Of a DNA stretch of 63,361 bases, positions 50,676 through 59,812 are shown in pieces (within the stretch, counting starts at the first letter, position 1; each line of letters starts with the position of its first letter). The stretch lies in NCBI GenBank assembly GCA_009840165.1, contig VXOG01000108.1:1-63361 (forward strand). The letters are read 5' to 3'. The position numbers were made by a program, and so were the translations under genes. Below the pieces are notes generated by a model. The model had not been told where the DNA came from and did not search any database. It saw nothing but the letters and a program-made list of their open reading frames with translations. The DNA comes from Chloroflexota bacterium. GTDB taxonomy: Bacteria > Chloroflexota > Dehalococcoidia > Lucifugimonadales > UBA3495.

Positions 50676-50704
50676 TTGACAATTTTGCAGCCGTTCCGTA
50701 ACCT
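50676..50704 (+). promoter_or_regulatory. promoter of the tRNA-tuf region
   Basis: Perfect TTGACA (50676-50681), 17-base spacer, TAACCT (50699-50704). A terminator-like hairpin begins 25 bases downstream, so transcripts may be attenuated before the tRNAs. Confidence 0.6.
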
Positions 50705-50728
50705 GTTAAACCGACTGACGAAAACCGG

Positions 50729-50757
50729 ATGGCCCCGGAACTGTCGGGGCCATTTTT
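50729..50757 (+). terminator. terminator or attenuator upstream of the tRNA cluster
   Basis: ATGGCCCCG and CGGGGCCAT form a 9-bp stem with a seven-base loop followed by TTTTT. It lies between the TTGACA promoter and tRNA-Thr. Confidence 0.8.
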
Positions 50758-50805
50758 AGGTTATGGGGTGAAGAAATTCCCGCATCGGTCGCCGTTGAAA
50801 ATCGC

Positions 50806-50878
50806 GCCCCGGTGGCGCAATTGGCAGCGCAGCCGATTTGTAATCGGCAGGTTAGGGGTTCGAGTCCCCTCTGGGGCT
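50806..50878 (+). tRNA. tRNA-Thr(TGT)
   Basis: Acceptor GCCCCGG (50806-50812) pairs with CTGGGGC (50871-50877). The anticodon stem GCCGA/TCGGC holds loop TTTGTAA, anticodon TGT. T arm AGGGGTTCGAGTCCCCT. No encoded CCA. Confidence 0.96.
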
Positions 50879-50929
50879 CTTTCAACGGAGTCTGTGAAAC
50901 ATACTGGAGAATTAAAACAGCGCCAACAT

Positions 50930-51014
50930 GGAGGGGTGGGTGAGTGGTTAAAGCCACCAGACTGTAAATCTGGCGCCCTGACGGGCTTCGCAGGTTCGAA
51001 TCCTGCCCCCTCCA
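50930..51014 (+). tRNA. tRNA-Tyr(GTA)
   Basis: Class II tRNA. Acceptor GGAGGGG (50930-50936) pairs with CCCCTCC (51007-51013), encoded CCA at 51015-51017. Anticodon loop CTGTAAA, anticodon GTA, with a long variable arm and T arm GCAGGTTCGAATCCTGC. Confidence 0.97.
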
Positions 51015-51018
51015 CCAC

Positions 51019-51090
51019 GCCCAAGTAGCTCAGAGGTAGAGCACGTTCTTGGTAAGAACGGGGTCGGCGGTTCGATTCCGCCCTTGGGCT
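51019..51090 (+). tRNA. tRNA-Thr(GGT)
   Basis: Acceptor GCCCAAG (51019-51025) pairs with CTTGGGC (51083-51089), encoded CCA at 51091-51093. Anticodon stem GTTCT/AGAAC around TTGGTAA, anticodon GGT. It starts right after tRNA-Tyr and leads into tuf, a widely conserved arrangement; the tRNA-Gly often found between them is absent. Confidence 0.97.
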
Positions 51091-51168
51091 CCACCAGTGT
51101 CGAATGCCCGCCGGGGGCTCCCGCGGGAGAAACGAAACAAATCAAGGAGCAAGGAGTAACTCCCGACC

Positions 51169-52353
51169 ATGGCTAAGCAAGTCTTCGACCGTTCCAAGCC
51201 CCACGTAAACGTGGGCACCATCGGTCACGTTGACCACGGCAAAACCACCCTCACGGCGGCCATCACCAACGTGCTGTCTCAGGAAAACAACGCCAGCTTC
51301 CGCAGCTTCGACAGCATCGACAACGCGCCGGAAGAGCGGGCCCGCGGCATCACCATCGCCATCGCCCACGTGGAATACGAAACCGAGCAGCGGCACTACG
51401 CCCACGTTGACTGCCCCGGTCACGCCGACTACATCAAGAACATGATCACCGGAGCCGCGCAGATGGATGGCGCCGTGCTGGTCGTGTCCGCCCCCGACGG
51501 CCCCATGCCCCAGACGCGGGAGCACATCCTGCTGGCCCGCCAGGTGGAAGTGCCCTCCATCGTCGTCGCCCTCAACAAGGTTGACATGATGGACGACGAA
51601 GAGCTGCTGGAACTGGTGGAAATGGAAGTCCGCGAGTTGCTGGACACCTACGACTTCCCCGGCGACGACACCCCCGTCGTCCGCGTCAGCGGCCTCAAGG
51701 CCCTGGAAGGCGACGCCGACGCGATGGAAGGCGTCCGGGAACTGGTCAAGACCATGGACGACTACATCCCCCAGCCGTCCCGCGTAACCGACCAGCCCTT
51801 CCTGATGCCCATTGAAGACGTCTTCGGCATCAAGGGCCGCGGCACCGTGGTAACCGGCCGTGTCGAGCGCGGCCAGCTCAACGTCGGCCAGGAAGTGGAA
51901 ATCATCCGCTCCGGAGACGTGCGCCGCACCGTTGCCACCGGCCTGGAAATGTTCCACAAGTTGCTGGACACCACCGAAGCCGGCGACGCCGTCGGCGTGC
52001 TGCTGCGCGGCGTTGACCGCGACGAGGTCGAACGCGGCCAGGTGTTGGTGGCTCCCGGCTCCATGCGGCCCTACCGCAAAGCCGAGGCCGAGGTGTACGT
52101 GCTCAGCCAGGCGGAAGGTGGCCGGCACACCCCGTTCTTCACCGGCTACAAGCCCCAGTTCTACATCCGCACCAGCGACATCACCGGCGAAATCGCCCTG
52201 CCCGATGGCGTGGAAATGGTGATGCCCGGCGACAACATTACCATGACCGTCAGCCTGATTACGCCCATCGCCGTTGAGGAAGGGCTGCGCTTCGCCATTC
52301 GCGAGGGCGGCCGCACTGTCGGCGCCGGCGTGTTCACCAAACTGTTGGAGTGA
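51169..52353 (+). CDS. tuf: elongation factor Tu
   Basis: A 394-residue translation GTPase of normal length. G1 GHVDHGKT at 19-26, the switch I segment [10 protein letters not shown]3 DCPGH, G4 NKVD, and the G5-region serine ([12 protein letters not shown]) are all present, followed by domains 2 and 3. It brings aminoacyl-tRNA to the ribosome. The switch I end reads [12 protein letters not shown], where most homologues have Thr or Asn-Thr before AHVEYET; this is unusual but outside the catalytic residues. It begins the tuf-rpmG-secE-nusG-rplKAJL run. Confidence 0.98.
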   Translation: MAKQVFDRSKPHVNVGTIGHVDHGKTTLTAAITNVLSQENNASFRSFDSIDNAPEERARGITIAIAHVEYETEQRHYAHVDCPGHADYIKNMITGAAQMDGAVLVVSAPDGPMPQTREHILLARQVEVPSIVVALNKVDMMDDEELLELVEMEVRELLDTYDFPGDDTPVVRVSGLKALEGDADAMEGVRELVKTMDDYIPQPSRVTDQPFLMPIEDVFGIKGRGTVVTGRVERGQLNVGQEVEIIRSGDVRRTVATGLEMFHKLLDTTEAGDAVGVLLRGVDRDEVERGQVLVAPGSMRPYRKAEAEVYVLSQAEGGRHTPFFTGYKPQFYIRTSDITGEIALPDGVEMVMPGDNITMTVSLITPIAVEEGLRFAIREGGRTVGAGVFTKLLE

Positions 52354-52356
52354 TCC

Positions 52357-52527
52357 ATGGCCCGCAAGTCAACCGACGCCCGGCAGATCATCACGCTGCA
52401 ATGCACAGACTGCCGCGAGCGCAACTACTCCACCGTCAAGAACCGGCGCAGCCACACCAGCCGGATGGAACTGCGCAAGTACTGTAGCCGCTGCCGCAAC
52501 CACATCGTACACCGCGAAGTGAGGTAA
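52357..52527 (+). CDS. rpmG: 50S ribosomal protein L33
   Basis: A 56-residue L33. [19 protein letters not shown] and [16 protein letters not shown] contain two CxxC pairs (zinc-binding form), with NYSTVKNRR in between. It lies three bases after the tuf stop and six bases before secE. Confidence 0.95.
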   Translation: MARKSTDARQIITLQCTDCRERNYSTVKNRRSHTSRMELRKYCSRCRNHIVHREVR

Positions 52528-52533
52528 CCGGCC

Positions 52534-52785
52534 GTGGCCAGGGCATCAGCCAGACGACCCTCCCCGATCTCTCCCCAGTCCGTGGGGAGGGTCGGGCCCA
52601 TTGGGTTCCTGCGGGAGACCATATCCGAACTGCGCAAGTCGGTATGGCCCAGCAAGGAAGAGACGGCGCGGCTCACCGTGATCGTGCTGGTTCTGGCCAT
52701 CGCCATGGGCTTCTTCCTCGGGTTGCTGGACCGGGTTTTCGCCGAGCTGTTCACCCGGGTAATCTTGAACCCCACCCTCTTCTAG
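52534..52785 (+). CDS. secE: preprotein translocase subunit SecE
   Basis: An 83-residue single-span SecE. FLRETISELRKSVWPSKEET is the conserved amphipathic helix, followed by one membrane helix (LTVIVLVLAIAMGFFLGLLD). GTG start. It stabilises SecY in the SecYEG channel. Between rpmG and nusG as in most bacteria. Confidence 0.95.
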   Translation: MARASARRPSPISPQSVGRVGPIGFLRETISELRKSVWPSKEETARLTVIVLVLAIAMGFFLGLLDRVFAELFTRVILNPTLF

Positions 52786-52887
52786 CTCGGAGCGCCGGCA
52801 ACCCCTTGCAACGATGCGGGGCGACCCTCTGAGGCGTCCCGGCAGTTTCAGTATTTTCAAACGAATCAACCTGATTGCAGGCCCGTT

Positions 52888-53451
52888 ATGACCACTATGC
52901 AACCCTATGCCGACCTCCGTTGGTATATCGTTCACACCTATACCGGCCAGGAGGACATGGTCAAGCGCAACCTGGACCTGCGCCGGCACAGCTTCGGCAT
53001 GATCGACCGCATCACACGGGTCGAGGTTCCGTCCGAGGACGAGATCATCCGCAACAAGGGTGAACGCACTGCCCAGCGACGAAAGCTTTTCCCCGGGTAT
53101 ATCCTGGTGCAGATGGTAATGGACGACGAAGCCTGGTTCCTGGTGCGGAACACCACCGGCGTAACCGGCTTCATTTCCGCCGAGGAAGAGGGCGGCGACC
53201 GTCCCCGGCCGGTGCCGCTGGACGACCGCGAGGTTGACGAAATCCTGGATCGGGTTGCGTCCGGCGAACCGCGGGCCGTGATCGGCATGAACGCGGGCGA
53301 TATGGTCCGCATCTCCGAAGGCCCCTTCGCCGATATGCTGGGCAGGGTCGAAGAGGTGGACGAACACCGGGGTCAGGTCAAGGTGCTTATCTCCGTGTTC
53401 GGACGGGAAACCCCCGTGGAACTCGACTTCATGCAGGTGGAAAAGGTTTAA
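52888..53451 (+). CDS. nusG: transcription termination/antitermination factor NusG
   Basis: A 187-residue NusG. The NGN domain begins RWYIVHTYTGQEDMVKRNL and includes KLFPGYILVQMVMDDEAW. The C-terminal KOW domain carries GDMVRISEGPFADMLGRVEEVD. It couples RNA polymerase to ribosomes or Rho. A facing pair of family A palindromes separates it from rplK. Confidence 0.96.
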   Translation: MTTMQPYADLRWYIVHTYTGQEDMVKRNLDLRRHSFGMIDRITRVEVPSEDEIIRNKGERTAQRRKLFPGYILVQMVMDDEAWFLVRNTTGVTGFISAEEEGGDRPRPVPLDDREVDEILDRVASGEPRAVIGMNAGDMVRISEGPFADMLGRVEEVDEHRGQVKVLISVFGRETPVELDFMQVEKV

Positions 53452-53482
53452 TCCTTGACTCCGCGATTCCCGCGAAATACCC

Positions 53483-53510
53483 CGTCATTCCCGCGAAAGC
53501 GGGAATCCAG
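53483..53510. repeat. palindromic repeat, family A
   Basis: CGTCATTCCCGCGAAAGC...GGGAATCCAG, forward unit between nusG and rplK. Confidence 0.9.
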
Positions 53511-53556
53511 CCGCCGTATTCGTTAGTTGCGTTTTCGATTTGTCACCTTATGAATT

Positions 53557-53584
53557 CTGGATTCCGGCTTCCGCCGGAATGACG
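53557..53584. repeat. palindromic repeat, family A
   Basis: CTGGATTCCGGC...GCCGGAATGACG, inverted unit facing the one at 53483. It ends 19 bases before the rplK start. Confidence 0.9.
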
Positions 53585-53603
53585 ACTATATTGGAGGCCA
53601 TCA

Positions 53604-54032
53604 GTGGCTAAGAAAGTAATGGCAGTCATCAAGCTGCAACTGGAGGCGGGCAAGGCCACGCCCGCGCCGCCCGTGGGCCCGGCCCTGGGTCAGCACGGCG
53701 TCAACATCATGGCCTTCGTGAAAGAGTACAACGAGCGCACCGGCAGCCAGGCCGGCACCATCGTGCCGGTACACCTCACCGTGTACCAGGACCGTTCCTT
53801 CACTTTCGTCACCCGCACGCCTCCCGCTTCCGACCTGCTGCGGCGGGCCGCCGGCATCGAGAAAGGGCAGGGAGACGCCCGGGCCCCCATCGGCGTGACC
53901 GTCGGCAATGACGCGCTCCGCAGCATCGCGGAAGAAAAGATGAAGGACCTCAACGCCAACTCCGTTGAACAGGCCATGAACATCATCGCCGGCACCGCCC
54001 GCAGCATGGGCATCACCATCGAAGACGATTAG
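53604..54032 (+). CDS. rplK: 50S ribosomal protein L11
   Basis: A 142-residue L11. [27 protein letters not shown] is the conserved proline-rich N-terminal domain and the C-terminal RNA-binding domain ends [17 protein letters not shown] start (VAKKVMAV) nine bases after GGAGG. It binds the GTPase centre of 23S rRNA. rplA follows after 12 bases. Confidence 0.97.
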   Translation: MAKKVMAVIKLQLEAGKATPAPPVGPALGQHGVNIMAFVKEYNERTGSQAGTIVPVHLTVYQDRSFTFVTRTPPASDLLRRAAGIEKGQGDARAPIGVTVGNDALRSIAEEKMKDLNANSVEQAMNIIAGTARSMGITIEDD

Positions 54033-54044
54033 GAGAACAGCAAA

Positions 54045-54758
54045 ATGCCCAAGCACAGCCGCCGTTACAACAGCGTCTCCGAGCGAGTGCCCGAGGATGC
54101 TGTATATCAGCCCCGCGAAGCCATCGACCTGGTGAAGGAGCTTTCCACCGCCAAGTTCGACGAGACTATGGAAGTTCACCTGCGCACCAACGCGGACGTG
54201 CGCCACGCCGAGCAGCAGGTGCGCGGCGTGACCGTGCTGCCCCACGGCTTGGGCAAGGAAACCCGCGTCCTGGTGTTCGCCAACGGCGAGGCTGTGGACA
54301 TCGCCCGGCAGGCCGGCGCCGATTACGTCGGCGACGACGACCTCATCGCCCAAATCGAGGGTGGCTGGCTGGAATTCGACGTGGGGCTGGCAATCCCCGA
54401 AGTGATGTCCAAAATTGGACGCCTGGGCCGCATCCTCGGCCGGCGTGGCCTGATGCCCAACCCGCGCACCGGCACCCTGGTTCCCGCCCGCGACCTGCCT
54501 CGCGTCATCCAGGAATCCAAGGCCGGCCGGCTGGAATTCCGCACCGACCGCACCGCCATCATCCACGGCCAGTTCGGCAAGTCATCATTCGAGACCGACT
54601 CGCTGATGGACAACCTGACCGTGTTCATGGACTCCGTGATGCGCGAGCGCCCCGACGCGGTGAAAGGCGCATTCATCAAGTCCGCCTACATCACTTCATC
54701 CATGGGCCCCGGCATTTCGGTGGACGTGGGAACGCTGTCGGCGCTGAAACCCGAGTAG
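54045..54758 (+). CDS. rplA: 50S ribosomal protein L1
   Basis: A 237-residue L1. YQPREAIDLVKELSTAKFDETMEVH at the N-terminus and the GRRGLMPNPRTGTL signature are diagnostic. It binds the L1 stalk of 23S rRNA and commonly represses its own operon. AGGAG precedes the ATG. Confidence 0.97.
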   Translation: MPKHSRRYNSVSERVPEDAVYQPREAIDLVKELSTAKFDETMEVHLRTNADVRHAEQQVRGVTVLPHGLGKETRVLVFANGEAVDIARQAGADYVGDDDLIAQIEGGWLEFDVGLAIPEVMSKIGRLGRILGRRGLMPNPRTGTLVPARDLPRVIQESKAGRLEFRTDRTAIIHGQFGKSSFETDSLMDNLTVFMDSVMRERPDAVKGAFIKSAYITSSMGPGISVDVGTLSALKPE

Positions 54759-54779
54759 CCGCGCCTTGCGTTCCGTGAA

Positions 54780-54960
54780 CGCTGGTGTTAGGCTAAACGC
54801 ACATCCGAATACAACAGTCAACGCTTGAGACAGCGGGTCCCGATTGTGGGGTAATGGCAAGTCAACGCCGCCCGCCGAGGCGACAGGTTCCGTGATACGT
54901 CCCCATGGGGACGCGCGCCCCGCGTCTATCTCTCAAAGCGCGGGGTTTTCGCTTGATTCG
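54780..54960 (+). promoter_or_regulatory. putative rplJ (L10) mRNA leader
   Basis: The 247-base gap before rplJ is the normal place of the L10-binding leader. CCCCGCG (54918-54924) and CGCGGGG (54939-54945) form a stem followed by TTTT, and CCCCATGGGG lies just upstream. The exact L10 binding fold cannot be confirmed by eye. Confidence 0.55.
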
Positions 54961-55005
54961 CTGCGCGAAATCCCCGACTGAAATTCAAATACGAGGAGGA
55001 AAACA

Positions 55006-55542
55006 TTGCCAACCCAGGCAAAAGTTGACCGGGTAGCCGAACTGCAGGAGAAGCTGGAGAGCTGCTCCATCGTCATCTCCACCGGCTGCTCCGGCATCGG
55101 CGTGAACCAGATGGTGAACCTGCGTCGCCGGATGCGCGAAGGCGGCGTCGAGTTCATCGTCGTCAAAAACAGCCTGCTGAGCCTGGCCGCCGACGGCGCG
55201 GACATGCCCCAGCTGAAAGATGTTCTAACCGGCCAAACGGCCATCGCGCTGGGCTACGATGACGCCGCCGTCATCGCCAAGACGGTCTCCGACGCAGCCA
55301 ACGCCGACGGCACTTTAGCGATCCACGGCGCCGTGGTGGGCAGTGGGCCGGCCATGCCTAACGAAGAGGTGAGGCGGTTGGCGTCGCTACCGCCCCAGCC
55401 CGTGCTGGTCGCCCAACTACTGGGCAACATGCAGGCCCCACTGTACGCCTTGGCCGGAGTACTCAACGCTACCATCAGCGGCCTGGCCTACGCGCTCCAA
55501 GCCCGTATCGACCAACTGCAACCCGCCGAGGCCGCCGAGTAG
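55006..55542 (+). CDS. rplJ: 50S ribosomal protein L10
   Basis: A 178-residue L10. [44 protein letters not shown] is the rRNA-binding domain, and the C-terminal helix ([25 protein letters not shown]) binds L7/L12 dimers. TTG start after AGGAGG. Confidence 0.96.
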   Translation: MPTQAKVDRVAELQEKLESCSIVISTGCSGIGVNQMVNLRRRMREGGVEFIVVKNSLLSLAADGADMPQLKDVLTGQTAIALGYDDAAVIAKTVSDAANADGTLAIHGAVVGSGPAMPNEEVRRLASLPPQPVLVAQLLGNMQAPLYALAGVLNATISGLAYALQARIDQLQPAEAAE

Positions 55543-55673
55543 CGGGAAAATCACCCTCACCCCCGCATCAAGTGCGGGGCAGGCTCCGGCCCTCTTCCAC
55601 TGAAGACGGACGTTCCGCCTATCAAGGGAGAGGGGATCATTCGAAACGCAAGCAAAATCAGGAGGCAACAATC

Positions 55674-56063
55674 ATGGCAGTGAATCAGGAAGTATTGGAC
55701 GCCATCAAGAACATGAGCGTGATGGACCTGGCCGATCTGGTCAAGGCGATTGAGGAAGAGTTCGGCGTTTCCGCCGCCGCCCCCGTGGCGGTAGCCGTCG
55801 CTCCCGCCGGCATAGTGACCGACGACGCTCCGTCCGCAGCAGACGAAGACCAGACCGAATTCACCATCACCCTGGCCGATTTCGGCGCCAACAAGATCAA
55901 CGTCATCAAGGCCGTCCGCGAAGTCACCGACCTGGGCCTCCGCGAAGCCAAGGAGCTCGTTGAGTCCGCGCCCACCCGGGTCAAGGAAGGCGTCAACAAG
56001 GAAGAGGCCGACACCATCAAAGGCAAGCTGGAAGAAGCCGGCGCCACCGTTCAGGTTGCGTAG
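55674..56063 (+). CDS. rplL: 50S ribosomal protein L7/L12
   Basis: A 129-residue stalk protein. The N-terminal dimerisation helices ([22 protein letters not shown]), an Ala/Pro/Val-rich hinge, and the C-terminal factor-binding domain ([24 protein letters not shown]) are all present. GGAGG precedes ATG 55674. rpoB and rpoC, the usual next genes, are not here. Confidence 0.97.
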   Translation: MAVNQEVLDAIKNMSVMDLADLVKAIEEEFGVSAAAPVAVAVAPAGIVTDDAPSAADEDQTEFTITLADFGANKINVIKAVREVTDLGLREAKELVESAPTRVKEGVNKEEADTIKGKLEEAGATVQVA

Positions 56064-56093
56064 CTCGTCCACATCGCCCGCATCGCCCACGCC

Positions 56094-56122
56094 GTAGGGG
56101 CAGGTTTGAAACCTGCCCCTAC
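56094..56122. repeat. palindromic repeat, family C
   Basis: GTAGGGGCAGGTTT...AAACCTGCCCCTAC, 29 bases, after rplL. First of three such units within 1.3 kb. Confidence 0.9.
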
Positions 56123-56178
56123 ACGTTTGCCGCTGTGGTGTACAATGCGGCCAGTTTGAACGGGAGGCGCATGGGCGC

Positions 56179-56982
56179 ATGGATATGGAACTCAACGGCA
56201 AGACCGCAATCGTAACGGGCGGCAGCCGCGGCATCGGCAAGGCAGTGGCGCGCGTGCTGGCCTCCGATGGGTGTCGCGTCGTTATCACCGGACGCTATGC
56301 CGATACGCTGTCCGACGCCGCCGAGGAAGTCGCCGCCGACACGGGAGGCTCCGTTACCCCTATTGTCTGCGACATGACCAGCACCGAGCAGGTCAACGCG
56401 ATGGTTGCCGCCGCGGCTGACGCGCTCGGTAGGCGCATCGACATCCTGGTCAACAACGCCGCCGCGCCCGGCGGCCTGGCCCGCGGCTCCCTGGACGAGA
56501 TCCGCGACGAGGACGTGATGCTGGACCTGGACACCAAGGTGATGGGATACCTGCGCTGCGCCCGCGCCGTCGCGCCCTACATGCAGCAGCAGGGTTGGGG
56601 TCGCATCGTCAACGTCGGTGGACTGTCCGCCCGCCGGGGCGCCAGCAACGTCAGCGCGGGCGTGCGCAACTCCGGCCTTTCCAACCTCACCAAGTACCTG
56701 GCCGAGGAGCTGGGCGGGTCCGGCGTCTGCGTCAACCTGGTGCATCCTGGCACCACGCGCACCGAGCGCAGCGGCCCGATGTACGCCGAGCAGGCCGAAC
56801 GGGAGGGCGTATCCGTCGAAGAGATCGAACGCCGCGTCGCCGCCGGCAACTCCACCCGCCGCATTGTAGATGCCGAAGAGCTGGCTTGGGTCGTGGCCTT
56901 CTTCGCCTCGCCTCGCAGCATCGCCATCAGCGGCGAGACCATCGCAGCGGGCGGCGGCGCCGGCCTCAACGTGTATCACTGA
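56179..56982 (+). CDS. SDR-family protein with altered active site
   Basis: A 267-residue SDR close to 3-oxoacyl reductases. TGGSRGIGKAVARVL binds the cofactor, NNAA replaces NNAG, and GGLS gives a plausible serine. Where YxxxK is expected the chain reads SAGVRNSGLSNLTKYLA, with neither Tyr nor Lys, although the following helix is well conserved. Catalysis is therefore uncertain or uses other residues. It lies between two family C palindromes and is not obviously in an operon with the ribosomal genes. Confidence 0.85.
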   Translation: MDMELNGKTAIVTGGSRGIGKAVARVLASDGCRVVITGRYADTLSDAAEEVAADTGGSVTPIVCDMTSTEQVNAMVAAAADALGRRIDILVNNAAAPGGLARGSLDEIRDEDVMLDLDTKVMGYLRCARAVAPYMQQQGWGRIVNVGGLSARRGASNVSAGVRNSGLSNLTKYLAEELGGSGVCVNLVHPGTTRTERSGPMYAEQAEREGVSVEEIERRVAAGNSTRRIVDAEELAWVVAFFASPRSIAISGETIAAGGGAGLNVYH

Positions 56983-57011
56983 CTGAAACGGATACCGTGT
57001 CCGTTCTATCC

Positions 57012-57039
57012 GTAGGGGCGAATAATTATTCGCCCCTAC
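57012..57039. repeat. palindromic repeat, family C
   Basis: GTAGGGGCGAATAA...TTATTCGCCCCTAC, perfect 28-base palindrome, 20 bases before the EthD gene. Confidence 0.9.
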
Positions 57040-57058
57040 ACTCAAAGGAGTACCGACC

Positions 57059-57373
57059 ATGATCAAAGTAACCGTCTTCTACGGCAACGAGGAAGGCAAG
57101 TCCTTCAACATGGACTACTACGTCAACACCCACATGCCCCTGGTGCAGGAGCGCCTCACTCCCTTCGGCATGCGCTACTACAACGTGGAGCAGGGCATCT
57201 CCGATACCGACCCCAACGCGCCGCCCATGTACGTAGCCGTCGGCTATCTGCTCTTCAACGACGTTGACGGCGTCCACGAGGGCTTCAAAACCCATGGCCG
57301 GGAACTGGTCGGCGACGTCAAAAACTTCACCGACATTGAACCCAAATTCCTAATCAGCGAACTGGTGGCGTAG
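57059..57373 (+). CDS. EthD-domain protein
   Basis: A 104-residue dimeric ferredoxin-like fold protein. KVTVFYGNEEGKSFNMDYYVNTHMPLVQERL is the EthD/MmlI-type N-terminus with the YYxxxHMP pattern. The family includes small helpers in ether degradation and lactone isomerases; the precise role is not known here. AAAGGAG lies before the ATG. Confidence 0.87.
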   Translation: MIKVTVFYGNEEGKSFNMDYYVNTHMPLVQERLTPFGMRYYNVEQGISDTDPNAPPMYVAVGYLLFNDVDGVHEGFKTHGRELVGDVKNFTDIEPKFLISELVA

Positions 57374-57395
57374 CCTGAACAGCAGCAACCGGATC

Positions 57396-57418
57396 GGGGC
57401 AGGTTTGCAACCTGCCCC
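57396..57418. repeat. palindromic repeat, family C
   Basis: GGGGCAGGTT...AACCTGCCCC between the EthD and DUF885 genes. Confidence 0.85.
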
Positions 57419-57452
57419 TAAGTTTATACGCAGCGCATCGGAGTCTGCCGCC

Positions 57453-59129
57453 ATGAACCCCGCCGTCCAAACCCTCACCGAACGCGCCATCCGCGAGCAT
57501 TGGGATTTCCTGCCCACCGCCGGCAGCCGTATCGGGCTGCACGAGTACGACGGACGCCTGCCCGACTTTTCCGCCGGCCGTATCCGCCGCCGTGTTGAGG
57601 AACTGCACCAGTCCCTAGCACAGCTATCGGCGCTGCCCACCGAGCCGGAGCCGAACGGGGCCGATGCCCGCATGGATCGCCTCAACCGCAGCCTGCTGGA
57701 GCTGTTCCTGCGCCGCGAACTGTTTAACCTGGAGGAGATGCGGACGCTGGAAACCAACCCCCAGCGGCAGGTGGGCTACATCGGCGTGGGCAGCTACGTG
57801 CAACGCGATTACGCGCCCCTGCCCGACCGTCTGCGTTCCGCCACCTCGGCCTTGCGGCAAGTTCCCGACTTCCTGGCGACACTGGACTCTCTCACCGAGC
57901 CGGAGCTGGGCGAGCCGGTGCGCGACATGGCCGTCCGCGCCTACCGGGGCATGGCGGCTTTCTATGAGACCGGGCTGTCCGACGCCGCCGACCAATGCGC
58001 CGCCATCGCCCCCGACGTGGCCACCGAGTTCAACGCCGCCCGCGAAACCGCGTCCGCCGCCGTGAACGAATTCGCCGACCGCATCCAGGCCCGTGGCATC
58101 CGCCCGGAGTTCGCCATCGGTTCGCAACTGTACCAGCGGATGCTGTCGGTGGGCGAGGCCGTGGACACGCCGCTGTCCGACGTACTCTCCATCGGCCAAG
58201 CCAACCTGGAACAGAACCTGCGCCGGCTTGACGAAGCGGCGTCCCTGATTGCCCCCGGCAAGTCCGTCCGCGAAGCCGTGGCCATGGTCAGCGCCAGCCA
58301 TCCCACCGCCGAGAGCCTGATACCGGAAACGCGGGATATGCTCGAAGACATCCGCCAGGCCCTCATCGACCACGACATCATCGGCTTGCCCTCCGAAGAG
58401 CGCTGCCAGGTAACCGAAACGCCGTCCTACATGCGCTACGCCTTCGCCGCCATGGACTCGCCCGGCGGTCTGGAGCAGGTCGCCACCGAAGCTTTCTACT
58501 ACGTAACGCCGGTGGAACCGGACTGGACTCCGCGCCAGCAGGAAGAATGGCTCAGCAACTTCAACTACCACACCCTCAAGATCATCAGCATCCACGAGGT
58601 CTATCCCGGCCACTACGTCCACAACCTCCATAACCGGTACGGACATACCCAACACGGACGCGAACTGTCGCTGATCAACCGGGTCGCCACCTCCTACGCC
58701 TTCACCGAGGGCTGGGCCCACTACACCGAGGAGATGATGCTGGAAACGGAGTACGGGCACGACAATCCCGCCCTGTGGCTCACCCAGCTCCTGGAGGCCC
58801 TGGTCCGCAACTGCCGCTACCTGTGCTCGCTGGGGATGCACACTCAGAACATGACCCTGGACGAGGCCACCAGGTTCTTCCAGGCCCATGCCTACATGGA
58901 GGAGCACCCCGCCTCCCAGGAAGCCATTCGGGGCACCTTCGACCCCGGCTACCTCAACTACACGCTGGGCAAGCTGATGCTGCTCAAGCTCCGCCAGGAC
59001 TGGCGCCGGCAGGAAGGCTCCGACTACACCATGCGCCGCTTCCACGACGCCGCGCTATCCTGGGGCGCGCCGCCGGTGCCCCTGCTGCGGGCCGCCATGC
59101 TGGACGCCGACGACGGGGCGATTTTGTAG
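57453..59129 (+). CDS. DUF885-family metallopeptidase-like protein
   Basis: A 558-residue DUF885 protein. The HEVYPGHYVH motif has the HExxxxH-like zinc site of this family and AFTEGWAHYTEEMMLE supplies the third ligand region. The N-terminal half is helical. Members are thought to be cytosolic or exported zinc peptidases. The ATG at 57453 is chosen because the upstream in-frame extension lies in the palindromic repeat. It is convergent with the signal peptidase gene. Confidence 0.85.
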   Translation: MNPAVQTLTERAIREHWDFLPTAGSRIGLHEYDGRLPDFSAGRIRRRVEELHQSLAQLSALPTEPEPNGADARMDRLNRSLLELFLRRELFNLEEMRTLETNPQRQVGYIGVGSYVQRDYAPLPDRLRSATSALRQVPDFLATLDSLTEPELGEPVRDMAVRAYRGMAAFYETGLSDAADQCAAIAPDVATEFNAARETASAAVNEFADRIQARGIRPEFAIGSQLYQRMLSVGEAVDTPLSDVLSIGQANLEQNLRRLDEAASLIAPGKSVREAVAMVSASHPTAESLIPETRDMLEDIRQALIDHDIIGLPSEERCQVTETPSYMRYAFAAMDSPGGLEQVATEAFYYVTPVEPDWTPRQQEEWLSNFNYHTLKIISIHEVYPGHYVHNLHNRYGHTQHGRELSLINRVATSYAFTEGWAHYTEEMMLETEYGHDNPALWLTQLLEALVRNCRYLCSLGMHTQNMTLDEATRFFQAHAYMEEHPASQEAIRGTFDPGYLNYTLGKLMLLKLRQDWRRQEGSDYTMRRFHDAALSWGAPPVPLLRAAMLDADDGAIL

Positions 59130-59153
59130 TCGCCGGCGTCGTAATCCCGAAAG

Positions 59154-59735
59154 CTACTGCGGAAAGCCCCACGCCGAGCGGGGCCAGTAGATCGCCCACA
59201 CCTTCCCGATGATGTGGTCGGCCGGCAGCGGCCCCCAGTGGCGGGAATCCTGGCTGCCGCTGCGGTTGTCTCCCATCACGAAGTACTCGCTCTCGTTCAG
59301 CCGCACCGGGTGCATGTCGCTGGTGGACATGCCGCGCAGGTAGGGTTCGTCCAGCCGGACGCCGTCCACAATGACCTGCCCGCCGTTGATCTGCACCCGC
59401 TGCCCCGGCTGTCCGACGATTCGCTTCACGAATTGACGCTGTGGGTCCTCAGGATAGTCAAACACCACCACGTCCCCCAGACGCGGCGACCGGCCCAGAT
59501 AGACCCGACCGGGCTCGTCGGGCTGCCAGAAAGGGATGATCATGCCCAACCGCTCGGTGTCCACTGGGAAATACACCAGCTTGTTCACCATCAGGTAGTG
59601 GCCCGGCAGCAGCGTGGGCCGCATGCTGGAACCTTCAACCCGAAAGTTCACCACCGCCAACTGGATAGCGATGAATACCACCGCGCCGATATACGCGGCC
59701 TCCACTAATTCTTTGAGCCAGTTGGAGTTATTCAA
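59154..59735 (-). CDS. lepB: signal peptidase I
   Basis: A 193-residue type I signal peptidase. One N-terminal membrane helix (IGAVVFIAIQLAVV) is followed by box B with catalytic Ser37 (GSSMRPTL), box D with Lys104 (QFVKRIVG), and box E GDNRSGSQDSRHWG. It removes signal peptides of exported proteins at the membrane. Single gene. Confidence 0.95.
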   Translation of the reverse strand: MNNSNWLKELVEAAYIGAVVFIAIQLAVVNFRVEGSSMRPTLLPGHYLMVNKLVYFPVDTERLGMIIPFWQPDEPGRVYLGRSPRLGDVVVFDYPEDPQRQFVKRIVGQPGQRVQINGGQVIVDGVRLDEPYLRGMSTSDMHPVRLNESEYFVMGDNRSGSQDSRHWGPLPADHIIGKVWAIYWPRSAWGFPQ

Positions 59736-59812
59736 CGTTCGTCCGGTTGACAGATTGCCGGTTTCAAGATTGCGGGTTCAATTCTATCAAATGCCATTGT
59801 AAGCCTATCAAC

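Noticed and set aside
50761-51145. Small minus-strand proteins with AGFEPAKP-like motifs
   Set aside because: These are tRNA genes translated backwards, a well-known false annotation.
51142-52128. 328-codon frame opposite tuf
   Set aside because: Antisense of EF-Tu, which is unmistakable on the plus strand.
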